A stretch of 33,319 nt of DNA from Faecalibacterium sp. (GCA_022652735.1 JALCRP010000022.1:1-33319); one strand, 5' to 3'; shown: positions 7,782 to 15,198, numbered from the stretch's first letter. Made by a program: numbers and translations. Notes: generated from the letters alone by a model not told the origin.

Positions 7782-7858
7782 GGAGGATTAGCTCAGCTGG
7801 TTAGAGCATTTGCATCACACGCAAGGGGTCTGGGGTTCGAGTCCCTAATTCTCCACCA
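7782..7858 (+). tRNA. tRNA-Val (anticodon CAC), CCA encoded
   Basis: The 77-base gene folds as a standard cloverleaf: acceptor arms GGAGGAT and ATTCTCC, D-arm GCTC/GAGC, anticodon stem TTTGC/GCAAG with loop ATCACAC (anticodon CAC), T-arm with TTCGAGT, discriminator A and encoded CCA. Its 3' 26 bases lie inside the left attachment repeat, so integration of the element left this tRNA intact. Confidence 0.95.
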
Positions 7859-7859
7859 A
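7833..7859 (+). repeat. attL, left attachment repeat
   Basis: Twenty-seven bases identical to 17843-17869. It begins in the T-arm (GGGTTCGAGT) and runs through the CCA end plus one A. The flanking bases differ on both sides. Confidence 0.93.
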
Positions 7860-7862
7860 AGC

Positions 7863-7899
7863 AAAACCGCGTATCTGCGTAAGATATGCGGTTTTTTCT
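7863..7899 (+). terminator. element-borne terminator after tRNA-Val
   Basis: AAAACCGC...ATATGCGGTTTT forms a hairpin followed by a T run. It lies just inside the element, so the element supplies a replacement terminator to the tRNA it split from its original one (17870-17906). Confidence 0.8.
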
Positions 7900-7916
7900 A
7901 TGCTATTTTTTAGCTG

Positions 7917-7936
7917 TTGACCCCACATTTGACCCC
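7917..7936 (+). repeat. left integrase arm-type sites (two TTGACCCC repeats)
   Basis: TTGACCCC occurs at 7917-7924 and 7929-7936 with a 12-base period. The same pair at the same spacing occurs near the right end (17708-17727). Position and repetition fit arm-type binding sites of the tyrosine integrase or its accessory protein; this role is inference. Confidence 0.65.
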
Positions 7937-7990
7937 TTACAGCTAATAAAGCACAGAACTTTGCCATGCTGGCTTTGTTCTGGGCTTTAT

Positions 7991-8554
7991 TTATTTGCTG
8001 TCAAGAGATTGCTTAAACTTTTGTCTAAACGATCGCAACATGGTTTCAATTTCCATCAAATTACTGTTCTCAATAGTTATGCTGGGTATAAAAGTACTTC
8101 CGTCACAAAACATGGTTTTGGGATAAATAGAAAGTAAATAGTCGTTTAGTGCGAGAAAAAGCGCGTCAGCATTGTCAAAAGAACCTTTTGAGTAAACAAA
8201 ATTGATAAACTTTATAGGAGCATAAGAATGCTTTCCTTCCTCTAATAATCCCGGCGAATTAAACTCTTGCTCAAAATGGTTAGCAACATCTGGATTTAGG
8301 CCAACCGATTCGCAAATCTCCGCAACCTCGCGGCGGGGCACATCAATTTCACCAAGCAAATATGCTGCATCACACTGAAGTGCATTACAAAGTATTTCGA
8401 GCGTTCCAAGCGATAACGAAATCCCCCCCGCCTTTCTTTCATAGCCCTTTACAGTATTGATGGAGATACCAGTCTTTTGTGAAAGCTGCAACTGTGTCAT
8501 ATTTAAAGATTCGCGTCTTTCTTTTATGCGCTCTTTGCATTTGGATAGTGTCAT
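7991..8554 (-). CDS. cI-like XRE repressor of the element, lacking a peptidase domain
   Basis: The 187-residue protein has an N-terminal XRE helix-turn-helix (about residues 5-65, with LNMTQLQLSQKTGISINTVKGYERKAGG). The C-terminal part shows no Ser/Lys LexA-type (S24) peptidase signature that I can find. It is transcribed leftward, divergent from the excisionase gene, the classic position of a lysogeny repressor. Without self-cleavage, derepression would have to come from a partner protein, as with Stl repressors of staphylococcal islands; that comparison is inference. The start at ATG 8554 follows an AGAGGTG-like site. Confidence 0.85.
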   Translation of the reverse strand: MTLSKCKERIKERRESLNMTQLQLSQKTGISINTVKGYERKAGGISLSLGTLEILCNALQCDAAYLLGEIDVPRREVAEICESVGLNPDVANHFEQEFNSPGLLEEGKHSYAPIKFINFVYSKGSFDNADALFLALNDYLLSIYPKTMFCDGSTFIPSITIENSNLMEIETMLRSFRQKFKQSLDSK

Positions 8555-8590
8555 ATAATTACACCTCTATACAAGAATATGTGCAAATTT

Positions 8591-8636
8591 GTGTAAAAAG
8601 TAGTATTTTGACTACACCATTAGTATAGCATATAAT
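8591..8636 (+). promoter_or_regulatory. rightward early promoter with operator-like dyads
   Basis: A -35 TTGACT (8608-8613) and -10 TATAAT (8631-8636) are 17 bases apart. The dyad GTAGT-6-ACTAC (8600-8615) and the wider pair GTGTA/TACAC (8591-8595, 8614-8618) overlap the -35. These are likely repressor operators in the divergent repressor/xis intergenic region. Confidence 0.7.
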
Positions 8637-8678
8637 AGACTTACAGGCAAGACAAAACAAGAACAGGAGGAAAGAGAT

Positions 8679-8864
8679 ATGGATGGGAAGTTAGCTTTGT
8701 CCGTGCCGGAAATGGCAAAAGCACTTGGCATAGGCATTGAAAACGCTTATGACCTCTGCAAGCGGGCGGATTTTCCGGCAATTCGCATTCGAGGCAGAAT
8801 CATCATTCCAGCGGACGGCCTAAAGAATTGGCTTTCTGGTGAAACTGTGAAACCACATGAGTAG
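8679..8864 (+). CDS. excisionase-like helix-turn-helix protein
   Basis: This 61-residue protein is a single winged HTH of the HTH_17/excisionase type: LSVPEMAKALGIGIENAYDLCKRADFPAIRIRGRIIIPADGLKNWL. The family includes DNA-bending excisionases and AlpA/Xis-like activators that promote excision by tyrosine integrases. The ribosome site is AGGAGGAAAG. It is the first gene of the rightward operon and overlaps the next gene by eight bases. The position matches xis/alpA in phage islands and prophages. Confidence 0.82.
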   Translation: MDGKLALSVPEMAKALGIGIENAYDLCKRADFPAIRIRGRIIIPADGLKNWLSGETVKPHE

Positions 8865-9546
8865 TGAAAACAAGCGCAGTTTCATCTTATATTCCGATTA
8901 CAGACAGCCATTGGAATGCCTCCCAGATGAAACGCGCGGAAAACTGTTTCTTGCGCTGTTCGATTATGCTGACCGTGGGGACATACCCAATTTAGACGCA
9001 GCGGCTATGATGGCTTTTCAATTCATTAAGGCGCGGATGGACGCGGATACGCTTAAGTGGAAAGCCACTTGTGAGAACAGGGCCAAGGCAGGAAGAGCGG
9101 GCGGCATGGCAAAAGCGGCAAACGTAGCAAATGCTACTTCTGATAGCAAGCCTAGCAAATCTAGCTGTAATGATGTGATGTGTAGTGATGTGATGTGTAG
9201 TGATTCCGATAGAGTGAATCTACATAACACCAAGGCAAACGAAAAAGGCCTTATAGGATTCGATGCGTTTTGGAAAGCATACCCACGCAAGGCCAATAAG
9301 CCAGCATCTGAAAAAGCGTTTGCCAAAATTAAGCCAGATGCCGCATTGCTAAACAAGATGCTCACCGCGCTAAACACGCAAAAAGCATCCTCACAGTGGC
9401 AAAAGGATAGCGGCCAGTTTATTCCCTATCCGGCCACATGGCTGAACGGCCACCGTTGGGAAGATGACGAAAAGGAGCTGTATCATGGAAACGATGATGA
9501 ACACAGATCTAACAGCGGCTATGGTCAAGTCGGGGATGTCCTTTAA
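8857..9546 (+). CDS. phage-type replisome organiser / replication initiation protein (DUF6291-like N-terminus)
   Basis: The 229-residue protein begins with a DUF6291-like domain (SFILYSDYRQPLECLPDETR through about residue 70). A low-complexity linker follows (about 85-130, rich in S, N, D and C). The C-terminal domain carries the pattern FDAFWKAYPRK...QFIPYPATWLNGHRWEDD (about 133-205), seen at the end of many Gram-positive phage replication initiators. It probably binds the element origin and recruits the DnaC-like loader encoded next. The linker contains a 15-bp tandem repeat (9172-9201). The start overlaps the xis stop, and no strong ribosome site is present, so translation is likely coupled. 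Confidence 0.72.
   Translation: MSSENKRSFILYSDYRQPLECLPDETRGKLFLALFDYADRGDIPNLDAAAMMAFQFIKARMDADTLKWKATCENRAKAGRAGGMAKAANVANATSDSKPSKSSCNDVMCSDVMCSDSDRVNLHNTKANEKGLIGFDAFWKAYPRKANKPASEKAFAKIKPDAALLNKMLTALNTQKASSQWQKDSGQFIPYPATWLNGHRWEDDEKELYHGNDDEHRSNSGYGQVGDVL
9172..9201 (+). repeat. 15-bp tandem repeat inside the replication gene
   Basis: The unit GATGTGATGTGTAGT occurs twice back to back, followed by GAT, and encodes DVMCS-DVMCS-D. It keeps frame and lies in the poorly structured linker, so copy number could vary between strains. Confidence 0.8.
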
Positions 9547-10303
9547 TGGCTCCTCCACTTACGGAGGGGAAGAATGGGAGCAGCACCTTTGCGACAAGTA
9601 TAACGCAGAACTTGGAAAGCTGATCGGCTATGATTGCCCGATTTGCAAGAACAAGGGAAACCTCCATATTCGTCGAGACGGCTACACAGTACAGATTCCG
9701 TGCAAATGCATGACGCAACGCAAAGTGCAAGGATGTATTGACCGTTCGGGAATGAGCAAATCCATGCAACGGCAAACCTTTGCCGCGTTCGATGTGAAAG
9801 CGCCTTGGCAGCAGGTGATTTTTGATATGGGCCGGGCCTTTCTGAAAGAATCTCCCGGCGGTTGGTTTTATTTATCTGGCCAGCCCGGATGCGGAAAGAC
9901 CCATATTGCCAGTGCTATTTGCAATGTTTTTATGCGTGATGGGCGAGATGTATTGTACTTTACTTGGCGTGACATTGTGCGGGAACTCAATGCAGGAATG
10001 AATACTGATGAAGGCAACCGCATGATGCAACGAATTCAATCGGCCCCCATTTTGTACATTGACGATTTTCTAAAGGTGCGTAGTGGTGGAACTCCCACGG
10101 ATGGCGATTGCAACAAGGCTATAGAAATTATATATGCCCGTTACAATGACGAAAAATCGACAACTCTTTTCACATCAGAACACAGCCTTGAAACTGTATT
10201 GCAATGGGATGATGGAATGGGGAGCCGCATCAAGGAACGCGCCGCCGGATACATCCGACATATTCAAAAAGACCCTCAAAAGAATATGAGATTCAGCAAG
10301 TAA
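9485..10303 (+). CDS. DnaC-like helicase loader ATPase
   Basis: This 272-residue AAA+ protein has a Walker A GQPGCGKTH (132-140), Walker B ILYIDD (189-194), sensor-1-like TLFTSE (228-233) and box VII GSRIKERA (246-253). The N-terminal part has a zinc-ribbon-like CPIC...CKC cluster (C51, C54, C73, C75), as in many phage helicase loaders. It would load the host replicative helicase at an origin opened by the upstream initiator. I start at ATG 9485 because AAAGGAG lies at 9471-9477; an earlier in-frame start at 9464 would precede that site. It overlaps the upstream gene by 62 bases. Confidence 0.9.
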   Translation: METMMNTDLTAAMVKSGMSFNGSSTYGGEEWEQHLCDKYNAELGKLIGYDCPICKNKGNLHIRRDGYTVQIPCKCMTQRKVQGCIDRSGMSKSMQRQTFAAFDVKAPWQQVIFDMGRAFLKESPGGWFYLSGQPGCGKTHIASAICNVFMRDGRDVLYFTWRDIVRELNAGMNTDEGNRMMQRIQSAPILYIDDFLKVRSGGTPTDGDCNKAIEIIYARYNDEKSTTLFTSEHSLETVLQWDDGMGSRIKERAAGYIRHIQKDPQKNMRFSK

Positions 10304-10313
10304 GAGGTGCAAA

Positions 10314-11042
10314 ATGGCTGGCAAAGAAAACCTTGAAGAGTGGCAGGAAGTAAACGCGGCCCTTGTCTTGTTAGCCAAGACAGGCAGCAAATGCGCCGTT
10401 GACCAACTATATTTCATGAACGAGCCTTTTATTTCTCGCTTTGTCTGGGAGTGGTTTACACGAAACAGCAAACTTGCTATAAAAAGCGGCCTGACCCCGG
10501 AAGACTTGAAACAATACGGCTATGCGGCTGTGTTAGACACCATACCGGGCTATACCGTAGAACGGGGCAAATACATAGGCTATTTAACATTCGCTTTACA
10601 GACGGAAATCACAAGGGCCGTAACAGGTGCGCACGGAAAAAATGTTTTATGCGCAGACGGAAAAAACCGCCGTTTCAGCGCAAACCCTTTGAACAATTCA
10701 AGCAGTCTGGACGCGCCCGTATCGGCAGAAGATGACGGTGGAACAACCGTTGGAGATATGCTCCCTGATAATAGCGCACAAAGAGCATTTGAATCCATCG
10801 AAGAAAGCGACAGGCAAAAGCATTTGCGAGATGCTCTAAAAGAGGCCCTTTCCCGTCTGTCGGAAACGGAAGAAGCCATAATCCGGCAGCGATACTATGC
10901 AGGGCGCACATACCCCGAAATTGCCGCCGCCCTAGATATTCCACTTAATGAGGTTCAGAAGTACGCAAAGCAAAGCCTCCGGGCTTTGCGGCGTGATTGG
11001 CGCTTGCGAAAGATTGCCCTTGAAAATGACGAACGCACATAA
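10314..11042 (+). CDS. sigma-70-family sigma factor of the element
   Basis: The 242-residue protein has a region-2-like N-terminal half (about 12-102: AVDQLYFMNEPFISRFVW, DLKQYGYAAVLDTIPGY, GKYIGYLTFALQTEITRAV). A variable loop follows, then a clear region-4 helix-turn-helix near the C-terminus (about 175-232: LSRLSETEEAIIRQRYY and TYPEIAAALDIPLNEVQKYAKQSLRALR). It probably directs host RNA polymerase to element or helper-phage late promoters. It sits between replication genes and the TerS/tail genes, the usual place for a late-gene activator. The ribosome site is AAGAGGTG. Confidence 0.82.
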   Translation: MAGKENLEEWQEVNAALVLLAKTGSKCAVDQLYFMNEPFISRFVWEWFTRNSKLAIKSGLTPEDLKQYGYAAVLDTIPGYTVERGKYIGYLTFALQTEITRAVTGAHGKNVLCADGKNRRFSANPLNNSSSLDAPVSAEDDGGTTVGDMLPDNSAQRAFESIEESDRQKHLRDALKEALSRLSETEEAIIRQRYYAGRTYPEIAAALDIPLNEVQKYAKQSLRALRRDWRLRKIALENDERT

Positions 11043-11086
11043 AGGCCTATAGTTGCCGAATTCCACGAAAAAAGGAGGTACAAAAA

Positions 11087-11461
11087 TTGACAAACAGCAA
11101 AGAAGAAACCGTGATTGCAGCATTGCTTACATCTCCAACGGTTGCAGAAGCGTCTAAACGGTGCGGCGTTTCTGTTCGGACTATTTACCACATGCGGCAA
11201 CGCCCCGATTTTCAAAAGCAATATTCCGCAGCAAAAGCTAAAATCATATCCGATGCCACGGCATATCTGCAAAGCAAAATGCAAGGTGCCGCCGATACTG
11301 TGACAGGAATTATGGCAGACCCCCTCGCACCACCCTATGCGCGAGTGCAAGCCGCAAGAGCCGTTTTTGATTACGGAATCAAGCTGGGAGAGCAAAACGA
11401 CATTCTAAACGAATTGGCGCGATTGCGCGAAGTGGTAGAGGACGGTGTTAATGATGAATAA
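11087..11461 (+). CDS. HTH protein resembling small-terminase-type phage proteins
   Basis: The 124-residue protein has an N-terminal HTH (VIAALLTSPTVAEASKRCGVSVRTIYHMRQRPDFQKQY, about 8-46), then a long helical region with APPYARVQAARAVFDYGIKLGE. This is the layout of phBC6A51-type HTH proteins and small-terminase-like DNA-binding proteins in Firmicutes phages and islands. If so, it could recognise a packaging site and redirect a helper's large terminase; that role is inference, since no large terminase is present. The start is a TTG at 11087 with a near-perfect AAAGGAGGT ribosome site. Confidence 0.6.
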   Translation: MTNSKEETVIAALLTSPTVAEASKRCGVSVRTIYHMRQRPDFQKQYSAAKAKIISDATAYLQSKMQGAADTVTGIMADPLAPPYARVQAARAVFDYGIKLGEQNDILNELARLREVVEDGVNDE

Positions 11462-11660
11462 AAGCGTCATCATTAAAGAAATTCAAGCCATCGCACAGAA
11501 AGCCACTGCAAAGGCCCATACGGACATTATTATTTGCGGGCAATTACTCGGTGGGGTATTCACCTACAACGGGCGAGAAGTCACGGAAACGCAGTTGCAA
11601 CGCATTGCAGAACAACGCCACGCGCTTGCTATTCTGATTGATGACATTCCCCGTTCGTAA
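11451..11660 (+). CDS. small element protein of unknown function (69 residues)
   Basis: I do not recognise this protein. It begins with a helical basic segment (MMNKSVIIKEIQAIAQKATAKAH) followed by a mixed region ending in LIDDIPRS. I choose ATG 11451, nine bases after GAGG in the preceding gene; a GTG six bases upstream is also in frame. It overlaps the TerS-like gene by 11 bases, so it belongs to the same transcription unit. Confidence 0.55.
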   Translation: MMNKSVIIKEIQAIAQKATAKAHTDIIICGQLLGGVFTYNGREVTETQLQRIAEQRHALAILIDDIPRS

Positions 11661-11716
11661 AGTAGCACAAGCGGCTCGATGCCGTATGCATAAAAATTAT
11701 AAGGAGCAAAACGAAA

Positions 11717-12373
11717 ATGTACACATCTGAAAAAGAAACCCTCAAAGAGGCCCTGCGTTCTATCTATTCCAGACTTGCCGCTTATCAGAAAGCATGTACC
11801 GACTACCAAACCAAATGCGCGGAGGCGGTCAAGCTGTATTCCCAATCGGAGGCCGAACGGCGCAGGCTTTCTTTGCGAGATTCTATGAATGAATCTGCTG
11901 TGAATGCGCGCGACAGCATCAGCAACGACATTGAAAAGATGCGAGTTGCGGCCAATGCTATAGAGCAGCGATTCAACATGGATGATGAAATGCGGGGCTA
12001 TTTGGAAGTTATCAACGCCGCCGGATCAAATCTTCCTATGGACATTCTGCATGGCATTGTTGATAACCTTGCCGGATACAAACGCCAGCTTTTGCTTGTA
12101 AAAGCCGTATGCGAGAAAAACGGCCTCGAACACATCTATGTGGATAAGCACATTATTGGTTCGGATTCCATTTTGGATAGTGTGAATCTGTATACTGTTT
12201 TCGCGCAGGGCGGGAACTTCTTGTCCGTCACGCCGCTATTGAATATGCTTTCAGCCTTTAATGAGGCGATGGGAACCAATATTGACAGCGGCGAATACTT
12301 GAACAAAGAAAGCTACTATGCCGATGCCGCCCGAAATGCCTTTGGGCTAACCGGCCCCGGCGCACAAGGATAA
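11717..12373 (+). CDS. 218-residue element protein with a predicted coiled-coil N-terminus
   Basis: I do not recognise this protein. Residues 1-85 are highly charged and helical (for example ALRSIYSRLAAYQKACTDYQ and ISNDIEKMRVAANAIEQRF), suggesting a coiled coil. Residues 95-215 are a globular domain with IIGSDSILDSVNLYTVFAQGG. The C-terminal tail is Gly/Pro-rich (FGLTGPGAQG). The ribosome site is AAGGAGC. It lies directly upstream of the tail-chaperone/tape-measure cassette, a place where phages keep major tail or scaffold-like proteins, but I see no feature that proves such a role. Confidence 0.6.
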   Translation: MYTSEKETLKEALRSIYSRLAAYQKACTDYQTKCAEAVKLYSQSEAERRRLSLRDSMNESAVNARDSISNDIEKMRVAANAIEQRFNMDDEMRGYLEVINAAGSNLPMDILHGIVDNLAGYKRQLLLVKAVCEKNGLEHIYVDKHIIGSDSILDSVNLYTVFAQGGNFLSVTPLLNMLSAFNEAMGTNIDSGEYLNKESYYADAARNAFGLTGPGAQG

Positions 12374-12384
12374 GGGGCACTAGT

Positions 12385-12555
12385 ATGAGATTTTTTTACA
12401 CAGGGTTGAGACAGCCCCGTGCGGTGGCCATTCGGCCCATTACAACAGGCATTCATTATGTTGCACAAACGGGTGCCAATATCCAACCAAAAACAGGTTT
12501 ACAAATCATACCCACCATTCCCGGCGGGTCTACACACAAGGAGAAAAACACATGA
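12385..12555 (+). CDS. 56-residue small protein overlapping the tail-chaperone gene
   Basis: An open frame starts at ATG 12385 (AAGGGG upstream) and ends TGA 12553-12555, overlapping the next start as ATGA. The product starts MRFFYTGLRQPRAVAIRPI and ends GGSTHKEKNT; it is basic, with no membrane span. The overlap and ribosome site support it as real. Its function is unknown. Confidence 0.55.
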   Translation: MRFFYTGLRQPRAVAIRPITTGIHYVAQTGANIQPKTGLQIIPTIPGGSTHKEKNT

Positions 12556-12923
12556 TTGATTTTGAGTATAACGGCATTACCGCGCAGCTTCCGAAACGCA
12601 CCCTGTCCATTGCAAAAAAAATGGATGAAATTGACCTGTACAAAAACACTTCTCGTGAACGGGCCGCAAAAAGCGAGTTCCAGTTTGTCTTTGATATTTT
12701 GGGTAAAGAGAATACCGAAAAACTTCTGGATGGAAGCACCCTCGATACTGTCGATACTGACGAAATGGACATCTTATATTGTGAGATTTCCAGAGTATAC
12801 GATGCCAAAGCAGAAGAGTATAACCGCCGCCGCGAGAGCGCAATCGTAGACCGTCCGGCGGTTGCCGCTATTCACAGTATGAGCGAGGATGTCAAATCCT
12901 TGCGAGAAGTAACAAAAAAATAA
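12552..12923 (+). CDS. tail-assembly-chaperone-like protein, candidate frameshift gene
   Basis: The 123-residue, mostly helical acidic protein (for example IDFEYNGITAQLPKRTLSIA, then AKSEFQFVFDILGKENTEKLLDG) sits directly before the tape-measure gene. It has the size and position of G-type tail chaperones of Gram-positive siphophages, and some similarity in style to phage DUF6673-type proteins. The ribosome site is AAGGAGAAAAACAC. The frame ends in ACA AAA AAA TAA: seven A at 12914-12920 abut the stop, and a -1 slip would read on to TAG 13001-13003, adding 27 residues. That would copy the G/GT frameshift arrangement of tail chaperones. Confidence 0.6.
   Translation: MIDFEYNGITAQLPKRTLSIAKKMDEIDLYKNTSRERAAKSEFQFVFDILGKENTEKLLDGSTLDTVDTDEMDILYCEISRVYDAKAEEYNRRRESAIVDRPAVAAIHSMSEDVKSLREVTKK
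12914..12920 (+). promoter_or_regulatory. candidate -1 ribosomal frameshift site (A7)
   Basis: Seven consecutive A directly precede the UAA stop of the chaperone-like gene. Both P- and A-site codons could re-pair after a -1 slip. The -1 frame stays open until 13003, inside the tape-measure start. Whether it is used is inference. Confidence 0.45.
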
Positions 12924-12963
12924 CAAATGACGCTGAACATCAGCGGAAAGGAAGTGGTGTCAT

Positions 12964-15198
12964 ATGGCTGCTGATTTCAGCATTCGTGGCGATACCAAGT
13001 TAGACCCTTCGGGAATAACCACTGGAATAATTGGAATAAAGAAGCGGCTTGCTGGGCTTGGCCATGCATTCATTGCGGCCGGAACCGCCGGGATTTCTGC
13101 TTTTGCTGCGGCCGCTACGGCAGGGGTTACCTACAATGCCCAAATGGAGCAGTATACAACATCATTCGAGGTCATGGCTGGAAGCCAAGAAAAAGCCGCA
13201 CAGCTTATGATTGACCTCAAAGAAAAAGCCGCAAAAACCCCTTTTGAATTGTCAGACCTAACGTCTGTCACGCAACTCCTCATGAACTACGGTTTCACCT
13301 GCGATGAAGTTGTTGACAAAATGGCTATGCTGGGCGATATTTCGCAGGGCGACAGTGCAAAATTAAATGCTGTTGCCCTCGCATATGGTCAGATGTCAAG
13401 CTATGGCAAAGTAACTTTGCAGGATGTAAAGCAGATGATTGGTGCAGGCTTTAACCCATTGCAAGAAATCTGCGAAAGCACAGGCGAAAGCATGGACAGC
13501 CTGTATGACCGCATCAGTAAAGGAACCATGACTGTTGATGAAATTACTGCCGCTATGGAACGTAGTACGAGCGCCGGAGGCAAGTATTATCAGAGCATGG
13601 ATAAGCAAAGCCAAACACTGAACGGTAGACTTTCCACCCTAAAAGACACGATAAGCGGAAAACTCGGAGAGGCATTCACTTTACTAACAGACATCATTCG
13701 TGATAAGGCACTTCCTGCCGCCATTGAATTTGTCGAAAGCTTTGACATTCAAGAGGCAATCAACAATGTAAAAAGCATTGTGCAGAGTATCGAAAAAATA
13801 GCACCTGCGCTACTGATTGCAACCGCCGCAATGGCCGGATTCAAGGCGGGAGCCATACTCACTGCGCTTATCAAGGGATTTCAAGAGGCGCGACTTGCTG
13901 TTACCCTGTTCTCTATGGGGCAAACACAAGCGCAAATTGCATCCGCAGCGCTTGACGGCACTCTTGCGGCACATGAAGTTCTTGTAGGGCTACTCACTGG
14001 GAAGATAACGCTCGCCGCACTTGCACAAAAGGCTTGGAATGCCGTTATGATGGCAAACCCCATCGGAATTGTCATAGCAGTCATTGCGGCCCTCGTTGCC
14101 GCATTTATCTACCTGTGGAATACTTGCGAACCGTTCAAACAGTTCTGGCTCGACCTGTGGCAGGGCATCCAAGATGCCTTTGCTGCTGTGGTAGATTTCC
14201 TCGGCGGGTGCGTGGATGCCATCGTTGCGTTCTTCACGGAAACCATTCCCTCCGCAATTACTGCTGTTGGCGAGTGGTTCTCCGGCCTCCTGCAGAGCCT
14301 GTCTGACTTTTTCACAGTGCAAATCCCGGCATTTATTCAGAGTGCAATAGACTGGTTTCTCCAGCTACCCACCAACATCGCGTTCGCTATTGGCCAGATT
14401 ATTGGATACATCATCCTGTTTGGGGTAAACCTTATCAGCTTTGTCACCACCACAATTCCAGAATGGTTCAACAGTATGGTGGCATGGTTTGCACAGTTGC
14501 CGGGTGCTATCTGGGACTGGCTTTGCGCTGCTATTTCGAACATCACCGCTTTCGGCGCACAGCTTATCTCCAACGCTGTGGCAGCGGGTTCTGCGTTCGT
14601 TTCTAACATTATCTCGTTCTTTGCACAGTTGCCGGGGAATGTTGCAAGTTGGCTGACTAACACCATCTCCAATGTGGGTCAGTTTGCCGCAAACCTCGCC
14701 AGCAAAGCGGTGCAAGCCGCCTCTGGTTTCTGCACTAACATTCAAAACGGCCTTGCGGCCCTTCCGGGGCAGATGCTGACCATCGGTTCCAACATCGTGT
14801 CTGGCATCTGGAACGGCATCAAGGCCGGGTGGACATGGCTCACCGATAGCGTAAAAAACCTTGCAAACAGCTTGCTTGACGGCGTGAAATCCGTTCTCGG
14901 TATTCACAGCCCCTCCAAGAAGTTTGCATGGATTGGCAAAATGTCGGCAGTCGGCATGGAAGAAGGATTTGAGAACGAAGACCCCATGGGCACTATCAAA
15001 GAAAGCCTCTCCAAGCAGATGGGAAATCTAAAATCCAAGTTCTCCATCAACGCGCAGAACTCCCCCGCTGGGAACACCACCCAAAACATCGACAACTCCG
15101 AGCATTATACATTCAATGAACCCGTTAAAACCCCAAGCGAAACCGCCCGCACCATTCATCGGCAGCGGACATCTGGATTGGCAGGTGCAAGAGCATAG
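12964..15198 (+). CDS. phage tail tape-measure protein
   Basis: The 744-residue protein has the TP901-type tape-measure N-terminal domain (about 40-230: QMEQYTTSFEVMAGSQEKAAQ, GFTCDEVVDKMAMLGDISQG, MIGAGFNPLQEICESTGESM). A long Ala-rich, hydrophobic helical middle follows, with repeated Trp/Phe-rich units ending in QLPG or LPxN (about 400-640). The C-terminus has the typical GIHSPSKKFAWIGKMSAVGMEEGFE block. Tape measures set tail length and enter the tail tube. By the usual rule of about 1.5 angstroms per residue, it would fit a tail near 110 nm. No other tail, capsid or portal gene accompanies it. A terminator follows. Confidence 0.9.
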   Translation: MAADFSIRGDTKLDPSGITTGIIGIKKRLAGLGHAFIAAGTAGISAFAAAATAGVTYNAQMEQYTTSFEVMAGSQEKAAQLMIDLKEKAAKTPFELSDLTSVTQLLMNYGFTCDEVVDKMAMLGDISQGDSAKLNAVALAYGQMSSYGKVTLQDVKQMIGAGFNPLQEICESTGESMDSLYDRISKGTMTVDEITAAMERSTSAGGKYYQSMDKQSQTLNGRLSTLKDTISGKLGEAFTLLTDIIRDKALPAAIEFVESFDIQEAINNVKSIVQSIEKIAPALLIATAAMAGFKAGAILTALIKGFQEARLAVTLFSMGQTQAQIASAALDGTLAAHEVLVGLLTGKITLAALAQKAWNAVMMANPIGIVIAVIAALVAAFIYLWNTCEPFKQFWLDLWQGIQDAFAAVVDFLGGCVDAIVAFFTETIPSAITAVGEWFSGLLQSLSDFFTVQIPAFIQSAIDWFLQLPTNIAFAIGQIIGYIILFGVNLISFVTTTIPEWFNSMVAWFAQLPGAIWDWLCAAISNITAFGAQLISNAVAAGSAFVSNIISFFAQLPGNVASWLTNTISNVGQFAANLASKAVQAASGFCTNIQNGLAALPGQMLTIGSNIVSGIWNGIKAGWTWLTDSVKNLANSLLDGVKSVLGIHSPSKKFAWIGKMSAVGMEEGFENEDPMGTIKESLSKQMGNLKSKFSINAQNSPAGNTTQNIDNSEHYTFNEPVKTPSETARTIHRQRTSGLAGARA

